From Frateuria defendens (lineage in GTDB: Bacteria; Pseudomonadota; Gammaproteobacteria; Xanthomonadales; Rhodanobacteraceae): 64,000 nucleotides of DNA. Positions within the stretch are counted from its first letter, which is position 1. Every line of letters begins with the position of its first letter. A program made the translations under genes and the position numbers. The notes under the pieces were generated by a model. The model made no database searches. It was given only the letters and a program-made list of their open reading frames with translations, and was not told where the DNA came from. The stretch is taken from positions 1 to 64,000 of the forward strand of contig NZ_LFQR01000006.1 of the NCBI RefSeq assembly GCF_001182895.1, in the 5' to 3' direction. Positions 11,540 through 20,065 of this stretch are shown here, piece after piece.

Positions 11540-11576
11540 ACACCGGATGGCGTTTGCCATTCGGTGTTTTCTTTTG
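11540..11576 (+). terminator. Intrinsic terminator of the M1 peptidase gene
   Basis: ACACCG-ATGGC pairs with GCCAT-CGGTGT around GTTT (one bulged mismatch), followed by TTTTCTTTT. It is placed 45 nt after the stop codon. Confidence 0.88.
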
Positions 11577-11771
11577 TCTTTACGCTTACCGGGATTTCGC
11601 GGGCGGCCGCCAGGACGGGCTTACACTGTTGCTGATTTGTCATCACCAGGGGCCGATGCATGCTGTCTCGTCGAAGTTCTCTGTTTGCTGCTGCAGCCTG
11701 CCTTGGCGGAATACGTGCGGGCGACGGGGGCCGGGCTGGTGATGCCGGTGGCGTAGAGCGCATCGACAACC

Positions 11772-12602
11772 ATGGCTGAGGTCCGTCGGATATTGGCCGC
11801 GGCGGTGGAGCGTCTCGGCGACCGCGTCGATGCCGAGGTCCTGCTGCTGCACGTGCTGGACAAGCCGCGCAGCTGGCTGGTCGCGCATGCGGACGATGCG
11901 CTCGACCCGGCGCAGGCGGCGGCCTATGCGGCGTTGGTCGAGCGTCGCGCCGGCGGCGAGCCGGTGGCCTATATCACCGGCCGGCGCGGGTTCTGGAGCT
12001 TCGATCTCGCGGTGACGCCGGCCACGCTGATCCCGCGGCCGGAGACCGAGCTGCTGGTGGAGCTGGCCCTGGCGCGCCTGCCGGGCGAGGCGGCGGCGAG
12101 CGTGGCGGACCTCGGCACCGGCAGCGGCGCCATCGCGCTGGCGCTCGCCAGCGAGCGGCCGCGGGCCCGCGTGGTCGCCACCGACGCCAGCGCCGGGGCG
12201 CTGGCGGTGGCGCGCGGCAACGCCGGGCGGCTGGGCCTGCGCAACGTCGAGTTCGCCGAGGGCGACTGGCTGGCGCCGCTGGCCGGCCGTCGCTTCGCCT
12301 TGATCGTGTCCAACCCGCCGTATATCGAATCCGCCGACGAGCACCTGGGGCGGGGCGACCTGCGCTTCGAGCCGATGGCCGCGCTCGCCTCCGGCACGGA
12401 CGGCCTCGATGCGATCCGCCGCATTGTCGCCGACGCACGCGCGCACCTCGAGCCGGGCGGCTGGCTGCTGTTCGAGCACGGCTGGAACCAGGGCGAGGCC
12501 GCGCGCGCGCTGCTGCAGGCGGCGGGCTACGCCGAGGTGTTCACCGCACAGGACCTGGAACGGCGCGACCGGGTCAGCGGCGGGCGCATGCCGGGGCCGT
12601 GA
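11772..12602 (+). CDS. prmC: Peptide chain release factor N5-glutamine methyltransferase
   Basis: Methylates the Gln of the GGQ motif in release factors RF1 and RF2, using S-adenosylmethionine. The N-terminal helical domain (residues 1-75) binds the factor. The Rossmann domain carries the SAM motif [13 protein letters not shown] and the catalytic NPPY in [11 protein letters not shown], and also has the family signature [10 protein letters not shown]. Length is 276 residues, as expected. A 39-codon open frame (11660-11779) overlaps the start but is not convincing as a gene. prmC commonly follows prfA, which is not here, so the gene stands alone. Confidence 0.93.
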   Translation: MAEVRRILAAAVERLGDRVDAEVLLLHVLDKPRSWLVAHADDALDPAQAAAYAALVERRAGGEPVAYITGRRGFWSFDLAVTPATLIPRPETELLVELALARLPGEAAASVADLGTGSGAIALALASERPRARVVATDASAGALAVARGNAGRLGLRNVEFAEGDWLAPLAGRRFALIVSNPPYIESADEHLGRGDLRFEPMAALASGTDGLDAIRRIVADARAHLEPGGWLLFEHGWNQGEAARALLQAAGYAEVFTAQDLERRDRVSGGRMPGP

Positions 12603-12967
12603 GCGGCCCGTGGATGGGAGCGGCGGCGCTCGCATCGGGGAGGGACGCGGCCTTCAGGAGTGCGGCGGCATCGGCCTGGGCAGGCCGACGCGTGGCTCGA
12701 CGGTAAGAAGGCGCCACGCCTGCCTGCCATCCTGCCAGATGGCCGTCTGATCGCCCTGCGCCGCCGACCATCAAAAAAATAGACGTTCGAAATCGCTCGA
12801 AATCCCTCCCGATTCACTTCATTGGACGGCAACTCATCAATCCCATTCATGCCTGCATCCACCGATCGTCCGTACCGCGATCATGGCGTTGCCGATAACC
12901 TGCGCTACTCCCATGCACATCGCGATGGTGCCGATGATGCTCATTCCAAGGAAAAGCATGGTGGAGC
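12603..12967. other. Gene-free stretch upstream of the MFS exporter
   Basis: There is no convincing gene. A direct repeat of CGAAATC (about 12787-12803) could be a regulator site. On the minus strand a 40-codon hydrophobic open frame (12837-12959) was seen but has no clear ribosome binding site or recognisable family. Confidence 0.5.
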
Positions 12968-14146
12968 ATGTCTAGTGCGCATGAGGGCCGCTTGCCTCTC
13001 GACAAGCTGTTGGTCTTGTCAACGACCGCATTCCTGACAATCCTTACGGAGACCATGCCGGCGGCGGTCATGCCGGCCATGGCGGAAGGTCTCAAGCAGT
13101 CGCCAGCCGGCATCGGCCTGCTGGTATCGGTCTACGCCCTGGCCTCCGCGGCGGCGGCTATCCCGATCGTTGCACTGACCAGGACCCTGCCGCGCAAGCC
13201 GCTCTACATTGCCCTGGTGCTGAGCTTCGCCATCGCCAACACCATCACGGCACTGTCCTCGTCATATGCACTGACGCTGGCCTCCCGAGTGGTGGCCGGA
13301 CTAGCCGCCGGAATCATCTGGCCGGTCATCTGCGGCTATGCGATGCGCCTGGTCGCGGCCGAAAACATGGGGCGCGCGGTCGCCATCACCCTGGCCGGGA
13401 GCACGGTCGCCATGGTCGCGGGGTTGCCTCTCGGAACCGCGCTGGGCGACCTGCTGGGCTGGCGCTACAGCTACGGCCTGCTGTCGCTGGTGGCGCTGCT
13501 GGTCATCGCCTGGGTATTGGCGTGCGTACCGCCAGCCCCAGGCGAGCACGCGCAGGCACGCGCCTCGATCCGAGTGGTCGTGCGTACGCCGGGCCTGCGG
13601 CCGATCCTGCTGGCGACGCTCTGCGCGATCCTGGCGCACTACACCCTCTACACCTACATGGCACCGCTCGCGCAGGCGCTGCGCCTGCCCCGCGGCACCG
13701 CGCAGGGGCTGCTGCTGTTCGGTGCCGGCGCGCTGGTCGGCGTGCTGATGGCCGGCCGCCTCGTCGACCAGCGGCAACGCACGCTGGCGATGACGGCCTT
13801 GACCTGCACCGCCATCATGATGCTGATCCTCTCGGCCGATCCCCACCTGGTGCTGGCATGCGTCGCGTTGTTCGCCTGGGGCACTTCGTTCGGCGTGATG
13901 CCAACCATTTTTCAGTCCGCAACGGGACGCGTGGCAACCGGCAATGCCGAACTGGCCACGGCCATGCTCGTCACCATCTACAACCTGGGCATCTTCGGCG
14001 GCGGCGCGATGGGCGGGCTGCTGCTCGGCACCTCCAGCGTCGCCGGCTTGGAGCTGTTCTCGCTGATATCCGTCTGCCTGTCTCTGGCCGTGGTCGCGAA
14101 AAGCGTACGGCACGCTTTTCCTGGACAACCCGCATCTTCCGTCTGA
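12968..14146 (+). CDS. MFS transporter, DHA1/AraJ-like efflux protein
   Basis: A 392-residue major facilitator with about 12 membrane segments. The motif-A-like loop after segment 2 is weak, but the DHA1 landmark TETMPAAVMPAMAEGL in segment 1, the RVVAGLAAGIIWPV segment and the LGDLLGWRYSYG loop match the arabinose-polymer exporter/chloramphenicol-resistance group. It probably exports a small organic molecule in exchange for protons; the substrate is unknown. The ATG at 12968 follows GGTGGAG. An alcohol dehydrogenase gene starts 26 nt downstream, suggesting a two-gene detoxification or export operon. Confidence 0.85.
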   Translation: MSSAHEGRLPLDKLLVLSTTAFLTILTETMPAAVMPAMAEGLKQSPAGIGLLVSVYALASAAAAIPIVALTRTLPRKPLYIALVLSFAIANTITALSSSYALTLASRVVAGLAAGIIWPVICGYAMRLVAAENMGRAVAITLAGSTVAMVAGLPLGTALGDLLGWRYSYGLLSLVALLVIAWVLACVPPAPGEHAQARASIRVVVRTPGLRPILLATLCAILAHYTLYTYMAPLAQALRLPRGTAQGLLLFGAGALVGVLMAGRLVDQRQRTLAMTALTCTAIMMLILSADPHLVLACVALFAWGTSFGVMPTIFQSATGRVATGNAELATAMLVTIYNLGIFGGGAMGGLLLGTSSVAGLELFSLISVCLSLAVVAKSVRHAFPGQPASSV

Positions 14147-14172
14147 TCCATCCCAACCCGAGAATCACCACC

Positions 14173-15237
14173 ATGCGCACCATCGGATACGCCGCACAGG
14201 ACGCCCACTCCGCCCTGGCTCCCTACTCCTTCGACCGCCGCGACCTGCGCGCAGACGACGTCGCCATCGACATCCTCTACTGCGGTGTGTGCCACTCCGA
14301 CCTGCACCAGACCCGCGGCGACTGGGACTGGGCGCCCACCCTGTACCCCTGCGTGCCCGGCCACGAGATCGTCGGCAAGGTCAGCGCGGTGGGCAGCGCC
14401 GTCACCGGCCACAAGGTCGGCGACCTGGTTGCGGTCGGCTGCCTGGTGGACAGTTGCGGCGAGTGCGACCAGTGCCAGGCCCACGAGGAGACGCTGTGCC
14501 GCCAAGGCGTCACCGTCACCTACAACGGCCGCGATCGCCGCGACGGACAAGTCACCTACGGCGGCTACTCCAAGCACATCGTGGTACGCGAGAGCTTCGT
14601 GCTCAAAGTGCCGGCCAGCCTCGACATGGCCCGCGCCGCGCCGCTGCTGTGCGCCGGCATCACCTGCTACACCCCGCTGCGCGCGCTGAACGTCGGTCCG
14701 GGCACCCGGGTCGCGGTCATCGGCCTCGGTGGCCTCGGCCACATGGGGGTCAAGCTGGCTCACGGCATGGGCGCGCACGTCACCGTGATCAGCCGCAGCG
14801 CCGGCAAGGCCGCCGAAGCCCATGCGCTCGGCGCGGACGCGGTGCTGCTGTCCACCGATGCCGAAGCGATGGCCGCGGCAGCCAACGGCTTCGACGCGAT
14901 CATCGACACCATTCCGGTCAAGCACGACCTGAAGCCCTACTTGCCGCTGCTCGACCTCAACGCGACCCTGGTGATGGTCGGCCAGATCGGCGCGATGGAG
15001 GGCTTCGACAGTGCGCCGCTGGTGTTCGGCCGCCGCAAGGTCACCGGCACCCCGGTCGGCGGCATCGCCCAGACCCAGGAGATGCTCGATTTCTGCGCCG
15101 AGAAGGGCATCCTGCCGGAGTGCGAGACGATCGCCATCCAGGACATCAATGAGGCCTTCCACCGCATGGAGCGTTCGGACGTGCGCTACCGCTTCGTCAT
15201 CGACATGGCTACGCTGGAAGCGTCCTCCGTGCCATAA
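14173..15237 (+). CDS. Zinc-dependent NAD(P) alcohol dehydrogenase, cinnamyl-alcohol/YahK type
   Basis: A 354-residue medium-chain dehydrogenase reducing aldehydes or oxidising primary alcohols. Catalytic zinc ligands are in CGVCHSD and the GHE of PGHEIVG. The structural zinc motif is CGECDQCQAHEETLC, and the nucleotide-binding Rossmann motif is GLGGLGHMGVKLA. This pattern is typical of broad-specificity YahK/CAD-type NADPH aldehyde reductases. It starts 26 nt after the MFS gene and is likely cotranscribed with it. It is convergent with the short CMD gene. Confidence 0.93.
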   Translation: MRTIGYAAQDAHSALAPYSFDRRDLRADDVAIDILYCGVCHSDLHQTRGDWDWAPTLYPCVPGHEIVGKVSAVGSAVTGHKVGDLVAVGCLVDSCGECDQCQAHEETLCRQGVTVTYNGRDRRDGQVTYGGYSKHIVVRESFVLKVPASLDMARAAPLLCAGITCYTPLRALNVGPGTRVAVIGLGGLGHMGVKLAHGMGAHVTVISRSAGKAAEAHALGADAVLLSTDAEAMAAAANGFDAIIDTIPVKHDLKPYLPLLDLNATLVMVGQIGAMEGFDSAPLVFGRRKVTGTPVGGIAQTQEMLDFCAEKGILPECETIAIQDINEAFHRMERSDVRYRFVIDMATLEASSVP

Positions 15238-15253
15238 CCGCCTCGCCGGCGAG

Positions 15254-15589
15254 CTACTGTCTCAGTGCAGTCTCCAAACGCCCCGCCTCATCGGCATTCA
15301 CGCGTTCGGCCAGCACTCGCACAAGCTGACGCAACTGGCCGGAACCGAGCCCGACATTCAAGCTGATGCGCACGTGCGCCCGCAGCTGCGGCTCGGCCCC
15401 CGGCAGGGCGGAGAGCATGCCCAGGGTCGCCAGTTCGCGACTCTGCCAGTCGAGATTGTCGCGCTCGAAGATGTCGCCGAACAAATGGGTCTTGAGGTAT
15501 TGGTCGATGGCGGGGGCAAAATCGAACAGCGGCCCCGCGACGGGGCCGTCCGACAGCCGGGTCTGGTTGGCGGTGCCTGTGTCCAGCAA
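15254..15589 (-). CDS. Carboxymuconolactone decarboxylase-family protein, probably 5'-truncated
   Basis: A 111-residue protein with the CMD fold signature SRELATLGMLSALPGAEPQL followed by RAHVRISLNVGLGSGQL. It has no Cys, so it lacks the AhpD-type CxxC redox pair. Homologous proteins with this domain commonly carry a second CMD or other domain N-terminal to it; here the frame begins at a poor TTG start next to transposase debris, so it may be the surviving C-terminal half of a longer gene. Open codons continue upstream in frame for a short distance without an ATG. It may still be expressed. Confidence 0.6.
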   Translation of the reverse strand: MLDTGTANQTRLSDGPVAGPLFDFAPAIDQYLKTHLFGDIFERDNLDWQSRELATLGMLSALPGAEPQLRAHVRISLNVGLGSGQLRQLVRVLAERVNADEAGRLETALRQ

Positions 15590-16035
15590 TGCCTCCCCCT
15601 TATCTCTTGGAAATTTGAGAAGGTAAGGATTGAGGGCCGGCGTGGTAGATCGACCTCCCCCTAGTGTAGGGTCTCATAAATAATATTAAGTAAGTTTGGC
15701 CGCGGCGCGAGCGACGGATGCCAAGATGGTGTCGGCGCTCTTGTGCCAGGCGAAAGGTTTCGGATCGGCGTTGTGAAAACTCACTGGCCCCGGCTACGAC
15801 TGATGCCGTTCTCTTCATCGAGGCCATGACCGTCTTGTATCACCCGCTGTTTGGCGATGGGCGGAGTCTTGCGTTCTGGATGCCCATCCTCGGTCAACCA
15901 CTCCATCCCGATCATCGTTCCCCTGATGGTCAATCGTTGGTGTGAAGCGATCAGGTAATCGCGTGCACCCAGAGTGCCATAACCCGTTCAATCACGACTC
16001 AAATACCAAGGGAGGATAGACAGTCCATGCGTCCT
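15590..16035. other. Degenerate region with insertion-sequence debris
   Basis: This gap is less GC-rich than its surroundings (for example 15673-15697). It holds the IS630 transposase tail described separately. Next to it is a 68-codon minus-strand open frame (15987 to 15781) containing the stretch TIRGTMIGMEWLTEDG, which I do not recognise and which has no upstream start. No intact gene was found. Confidence 0.6.
15686..15784 (-). pseudogene. C-terminal remnant of an IS630-family transposase
   Basis: Thirty-two codons followed by TAA read HNADPKPFAWHKSADTIL then ASVARAAAKLT, the typical end of IS630-group transposases (a PKPFxWxKsADxILasvxR pattern). The frame is closed upstream by a TAG, and the DDE catalytic core is absent, so this is a dead fragment. 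TAGTGTAGGGTCTCATAA just beyond its 3' side may be part of the element's terminal repeat next to a TA target. Confidence 0.8.
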
Positions 16036-16066
16036 AAAAAAGAAGGCCCGCCGCGGGCGAGCCTTC
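16036..16066 (-). terminator. Intrinsic terminator of the GMC dehydrogenase operon
   Basis: On the minus strand GAAGGC (16066-16061) pairs with GCCTTC (16047-16042), with a further GC-rich inner stem, followed by six T residues. It lies directly behind the cytochrome subunit gene. Confidence 0.85.
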
Positions 16067-16076
16067 CCATCGCGGC

Positions 16077-17531
16077 TCAGGGGCTTCGCTTTCGCCGCAC
16101 CAGGCGCGCGGCCAGTGCGATCGCCAGCAGCACCACGAGGATCGCGCCGCCCATCAGCCACGGCATCGCACGCTGGATAGCCGGCGCCGGGCCGCCCACG
16201 CGCAACTGGGCAACCTCCCCGGCGGTCACCGTGAGGGCGGGGTTGCCGAAGTGGGCAGCGACGAAGTTGGCGACGGCGGCGACCTGGCCGTCGTCCATGT
16301 CGCCGGCGAAGCCGGGCATGAAGGCGGCGCCATCGGCGCCCTGGCGGCTGACGCCGCGCAGGATCGCCATCACCAGGTTGTTGGGCGTGGCGGCGCCGGT
16401 GACGGTGTTGTGGAACAGCGACGGGTAGTAGTGATCCGCGGTGCCGCTGCCGCTTGGCTGGTGACAGCTCGCGCAGGCGCTGTCGAACAGGATGGCGCCG
16501 TCGGTGACGCCGGCCACGTTGCTGCGCTGAGCTTCGACATCGGCCGCGGCGGCGCGGGCCTTGCCGATGGCCGCGAGGGTGGTTGCGCTCTGCGCGTTGT
16601 CGAAGTCGTAGGCCCGTTCGGCGGTCTGGCCGAAGGTATAGGCGGGTTGCGTCTGGCCCGGTCTGGCCTTGGCCGGTACCGACTTCAGGTAGGCGGCAAT
16701 GGCGTGCAGATCGTCATCGCTCAAGTAGCGCAGGCTGTGCTCCACCGCCTCGGCCATGCCGCCGGCGGCCTGCGCCTTGCCCGGCGCGTGGCCGTTCCTG
16801 AGGAACCCGGCCAGCTCGTCTTCGCTCCAGCCGCCGATGCCGCTCACCGGGTCGGACGTGAGGTTGGGCGCGTGCCAGCCGTCCACGTCGCCGCCGGCGA
16901 GGTAGGCCCCGCGGTCGGAGGCCATGAACAGGTTGCGCGGCGTGTGGCAGCTGCCGCAGTGGCCGAGCACGTCGACCAGGTAGCGGCCGCGCGCGAGCTG
17001 CGGGCTGGCGCCGGCAGCGGGCGTGTTGCGTTGTCTGTCGAGGAACAGCAGATTCCAGCCGGCCATCAGGCTGCGCAGGTTGTAGGGAAAGCCGAGCTGC
17101 GTGCGCTGCGTCGGTGCTTTGTCCACCGGCGCTACCTGCGTGATGAGGTAGGCATAGAGGGCATGCACGTCCTCGTCGGTCATGCCGCTGTACTCGGCAT
17201 AGGGCATCGCTGGATAGAGGCGATGGCCGTCCGCCGCCACGCCCTCGCGCACGGCGCGGGCGAATTGCGCTTCGCTCCAGTTGCCGATGCCAGCGTTTTT
17301 CGAGGGTGTGATGTTGGTGGCGTAGATGGCGCCCAGCGGCGAGGCGATGGCGTAGCCGCCGGCGTAGGGCTTGCCGCCGGGCGCGGTATGGCAGGCCGCG
17401 CAGTCGGCGGCGCGGGCGACGTAGGCACCGCGCGGGGCGAGGGCGGCGTCGGGAGTTGCCGCGGCCAGCGCGGATGAGGCGAGGCCGGCGAGCAGGAGGC
17501 CGAGGCCGAGTCGGAAGATGCGGTTCGTCAC
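16077..17531 (-). CDS. Triheme cytochrome c subunit of a GMC-type periplasmic dehydrogenase
   Basis: A 484-residue membrane-anchored electron-transfer subunit. A signal peptide (LGLGLLLAGLASSALA) is followed by three cytochrome c domains with heme motifs CAACH, CGSCH and CASCH. A C-terminal hydrophobic helix (WLMGGAILVVLLAIALAARL) and an RRKR tail hold it in the membrane. Known homologs pass electrons from the FAD subunit to ubiquinone or an oxidase. The GTG start at 17531 follows GAGGAGC and lies 11 nt after the stop of the FAD subunit gene, so the two are clearly one operon. Confidence 0.92.
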   Translation of the reverse strand: MTNRIFRLGLGLLLAGLASSALAAATPDAALAPRGAYVARAADCAACHTAPGGKPYAGGYAIASPLGAIYATNITPSKNAGIGNWSEAQFARAVREGVAADGHRLYPAMPYAEYSGMTDEDVHALYAYLITQVAPVDKAPTQRTQLGFPYNLRSLMAGWNLLFLDRQRNTPAAGASPQLARGRYLVDVLGHCGSCHTPRNLFMASDRGAYLAGGDVDGWHAPNLTSDPVSGIGGWSEDELAGFLRNGHAPGKAQAAGGMAEAVEHSLRYLSDDDLHAIAAYLKSVPAKARPGQTQPAYTFGQTAERAYDFDNAQSATTLAAIGKARAAAADVEAQRSNVAGVTDGAILFDSACASCHQPSGSGTADHYYPSLFHNTVTGAATPNNLVMAILRGVSRQGADGAAFMPGFAGDMDDGQVAAVANFVAAHFGNPALTVTAGEVAQLRVGGPAPAIQRAMPWLMGGAILVVLLAIALAARLVRRKRSP

Positions 17532-17542
17532 GGCGGCGCTCC

Positions 17543-19153
17543 TCACAGTTCCTGGCGGATGATCGCCGCCGAGCGCAAGGCCAGCGCGCAGCCGGTCATG
17601 GTGGGGTTGTTCGCGGCAGAGGCCGGCATCACGCCGGTGGTGGCCAGGAACAGGTTGTCGTGGTCGAAGGTGCGGCACTCGTGGTTCACCACCGAGTCCT
17701 TCGGGTCGGTGCCCATGATCACCGTGCCCATCGGGTGGTCGCGGTTCTCCCACACGGCCACGTTCTTGTCGAACACCTCGGCGCCGAGCAGTTTCTGGAA
17801 GTTGGCGTAGTCCTGCTTCACCACCTCGCCGGCGGCGCGCACGTAGTCGTTGACGTCGTAGTGCACCGTCATGGTGGGCAGGCCGAGCGCGTCCTTGCGC
17901 GTGCTGCTGAGGGCCACGCGGTTGCCCGGCTCGGGCAGCATCTCGATGTTGGAGGAGAGCGGCGTCCAGCGCGCCGCCATGTGGCGGATCTGCCGGTCCA
18001 GCTCCGGGCCGATCACGCCCTGGCTCAGCAGGCGCTCGGTGATCGGCACGTTGCCGACGAAGTTGCCGATCTCGTGGCGGATCGCGCCGTGCCTGGCCCG
18101 GAACGCCCCGTCGCGCCAGTTGAGGATGTCGCCCTGCTGCACCGGCCCGCGGCCCGACCACAGCGGCTCGTCGGCCAGCAGCACCATCGAGAAGGCGTTG
18201 TGGTCCATCAGGTTGCGGCCGACCTGGCCGGAGGAATTGGCCACCTCGGACATCAGCAGCAGGCGCGGCGTCTCCAGCGCATGCGCGGCGACGATGACGT
18301 AGCGCGCGGTGAGGCGGGTGCTCTCGCCCTTGGGGTTCTTGTAGTGCACGGCGACGATCTTCTTGCCGTCGGGCCCCTTCTCCAGCTTGTAGGCCACCGC
18401 GTTGGGGATCAGCCTGGCGCCCGCGCGCTCGGCCTTGGTGGCGTGGCGGTCGCCGCTGTACTGGGCGCCGATCGGGCAGATCGGCGAGCAGTCGTTGTTG
18501 CCCACGCAGGCGGGGCGGCCGTCGTAGGGGTCGGTGGCGCGGCCGTTGGGCTGGTAGGTGAAGTGGTAGCCGCCCTCGGCCACGCGCTCCTTGAAGCGCT
18601 GGCTGTAGTAGCTGAGCGCCTGCGGCCGCACCGGGTAGGGCTGCTTGCGCGGCGGATAAGAGGCGCCACCGTGGCCGCTGTAGTCGTCGCTGTCGCTGCC
18701 GGAGACGCCCATCTCCACCTCGGCCCGGTAGTACCAGGGCTCCAGGTCGTCGTAGCCGATCGGCCAGTCGCGGCCCACGCCGTAGAGGCTCTTGAGCTTG
18801 AAGTCGTTGGGCAGGTTGCGCCAGCACGCGCCGCCCCAGTGCCAGGTGGTGCCGCCGACCAGGCGCAGCATGCCGGGGATGTAGTCGACCGGGCCGGTGC
18901 TCTCGATGTAGCCGGGCGTGAACGAGCTGGGCGCCCACGGCTCGTTGGGGTAGGGCTGGTTGCGGTTGCCGTTGTTGGCGCTGACGTTGGCGCAGGTGCG
19001 GAAGCTCTCGACGATCTTCCAGCGCGGCACGCGCGGACCCGCCTCGAGCAGGATCACGGCCTTGCCGTGCCTGGCGAGGTCGTGCGCCGCGAGGCTGCCG
19101 ATCACGCCGGAGCCGACCACGATGACGTCGGCGTCGTATTGGGTGTTTGCCAT
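17543..19153 (-). CDS. GMC-family FAD-dependent dehydrogenase, catalytic subunit
   Basis: A 536-residue oxidoreductase of the gluconate 2-dehydrogenase/fructose dehydrogenase/FAD-glucose dehydrogenase type. The N-terminal FAD motif is VGSGVIGS with ILLEAG. A cysteine cluster, CVGNNDCSPICPIGA (about residues 216-230), matches the segment that binds a [3Fe-4S] cluster in FAD-glucose dehydrogenase. The C-terminal GMC signature includes DHPMGT and AANNPTMT, with a His and Asn pair expected at the active site. There is no signal peptide of its own; family knowledge says it is exported bound to the Tat-carrying small subunit. The substrate (a sugar, polyol or sugar acid) cannot be told from sequence. 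Confidence 0.93.
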   Translation of the reverse strand: MANTQYDADVIVVGSGVIGSLAAHDLARHGKAVILLEAGPRVPRWKIVESFRTCANVSANNGNRNQPYPNEPWAPSSFTPGYIESTGPVDYIPGMLRLVGGTTWHWGGACWRNLPNDFKLKSLYGVGRDWPIGYDDLEPWYYRAEVEMGVSGSDSDDYSGHGGASYPPRKQPYPVRPQALSYYSQRFKERVAEGGYHFTYQPNGRATDPYDGRPACVGNNDCSPICPIGAQYSGDRHATKAERAGARLIPNAVAYKLEKGPDGKKIVAVHYKNPKGESTRLTARYVIVAAHALETPRLLLMSEVANSSGQVGRNLMDHNAFSMVLLADEPLWSGRGPVQQGDILNWRDGAFRARHGAIRHEIGNFVGNVPITERLLSQGVIGPELDRQIRHMAARWTPLSSNIEMLPEPGNRVALSSTRKDALGLPTMTVHYDVNDYVRAAGEVVKQDYANFQKLLGAEVFDKNVAVWENRDHPMGTVIMGTDPKDSVVNHECRTFDHDNLFLATTGVMPASAANNPTMTGCALALRSAAIIRQEL

Positions 19154-19212
19154 GGTGCCTGGTTCCCTGTTGCGGTGACGCGGCGGGTGCCGGAGGCGGC
19201 GCCCGCGCCGGT

Positions 19213-19794
19213 TCAGTCGGTGGCGAGCGTGGCGGGCTTTTCGGCCCAGAAACCGGGGCGGCCGCGCGAGTAGGTGGGGATCACGGTGACGTCCAGCGTG
19301 GGCCGCCACATCAGTGCGCCGGTGTAGGTGATGAAGGCCGGGCCGTCCTCCGAGCGCGGCTTCACCTCGCCCACGCGGCCGAGGTACCAGGCGCCGACGA
19401 TGGCGACGGCGGTGCGCTTGAGGGCCGCGTCGGCGGCCACCGGCGAGGCGCCGAAATCGCGCATGTCGTGCAGGCCGGCGGCGTCCACGGCGCGCTGCAG
19501 GTCGGTGAAGCGGGCGGCGAAGTCCGGCTCACGCTCCACCAGGGCGCTCCAGGCCGCATCGGCCAGGTCGGGGTTGAGCTCCGGATGCGCAGTGAGCAGG
19601 CGCGAGAGCGCGAGGAAGCCTTCCGGCGCGAGAGCTCCCGCGGCGGGCGCCGCATGCAGCGACGAGGTCCAGCCCGGCGTCGCCGTGGCCAGCACGGCGG
19701 CGGAGGCGCCGAACAGGGTGGCGGTGAGGAAGGCGCGCCGGCGCGGGTCCGCGGCATCGGCGTGGGGGAGAACCGGATCGTAGGCGTCGGTCAT
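19213..19794 (-). CDS. Tat-exported small subunit of the GMC dehydrogenase
   Basis: A 193-residue protein of the sorbitol/gluconate dehydrogenase subunit 3 family. The twin-arginine signal PRRRAFLTATLFG is followed by a hydrophobic stretch ending near HAAPAAG. Family knowledge: this subunit chaperones the FAD subunit and carries it through the Tat pathway. It is first in the operon (small subunit, FAD subunit, cytochrome), with 59 nt before the next gene, and faces the divergent LysR gene across a 271-bp gap. Confidence 0.88.
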   Translation of the reverse strand: MTDAYDPVLPHADAADPRRRAFLTATLFGASAAVLATATPGWTSSLHAAPAAGALAPEGFLALSRLLTAHPELNPDLADAAWSALVEREPDFAARFTDLQRAVDAAGLHDMRDFGASPVAADAALKRTAVAIVGAWYLGRVGEVKPRSEDGPAFITYTGALMWRPTLDVTVIPTYSRGRPGFWAEKPATLATD

Positions 19795-20041
19795 GTGGGT
19801 CCCATGGCTTGGAGGGAACGCCCGCGTCGACGACGCGGGGCCGGCCTCCTGGCGGCCGTTCGCTCACACCTCCTTAGCTTCGACGCCGTCCCTGGCGGCA
19901 ATGGGCAACACTGACCCGGCATGCGGCCCGAGGGCGCATGGGCGGAAGACCATGGTGGGAGTAATCGACAGCCGCCGGAGGGCGGCCGGCGCATGGTAGC
20001 GCCCGCAGGCGGTGCCGGATAAGCGCTTTGAGCTAAATTCA

Positions 20042-20063
20042 CTTTTTTCGAAATGGAAAAAAG
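20042..20063. promoter_or_regulatory. Inverted repeat overlapping the LysR gene leader
   Basis: CTTTTTTC and GAAAAAAG form a perfect 8-bp inverted repeat around GAAATG, ending 2 nt before the GTG start and containing the likely ribosome binding site GGAAAAAA. Its position suggests an autoregulatory operator or an RNA hairpin limiting translation of the regulator. Confidence 0.45.
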
Positions 20064-20065
20064 CG

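Noticed and set aside
8552-11560. A 1002-codon open frame antisense to the M1 peptidase gene
   Set aside because: A mirror of the high-GC codon pattern of the real gene; composition is His/Leu/Ala/Gly/Val-rich without any domain. The same applies to the other very long antisense frames in the window (for example opposite glnS, dxs, the CocE hydrolase and the debranching enzyme).
11547-11756. 69-codon plus-strand frame after the M1 peptidase
   Set aside because: It begins inside the terminator hairpin and has no domain or start signal.
11660-11779. 39-codon frame MLSRRSSLFAAAACLGG... overlapping prmC
   Set aside because: It resembles the start of an exported protein but has no ribosome binding site, no mature domain and no family; it may be a leader or a chance frame.
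12837-12959. 40-codon hydrophobic frame on the minus strand (MLFLGMSIIGTIAMCMG...)
   Set aside because: It could be a small membrane protein, but there is no ribosome binding site or recognisable homolog, and it lies in the promoter region of the MFS gene.
15781-15987. 68-codon minus-strand frame containing TIRGTMIGMEWLTEDG
   Set aside because: It has no start codon at its beginning and is closed by stops; it could be a gene fragment but I cannot name a family.
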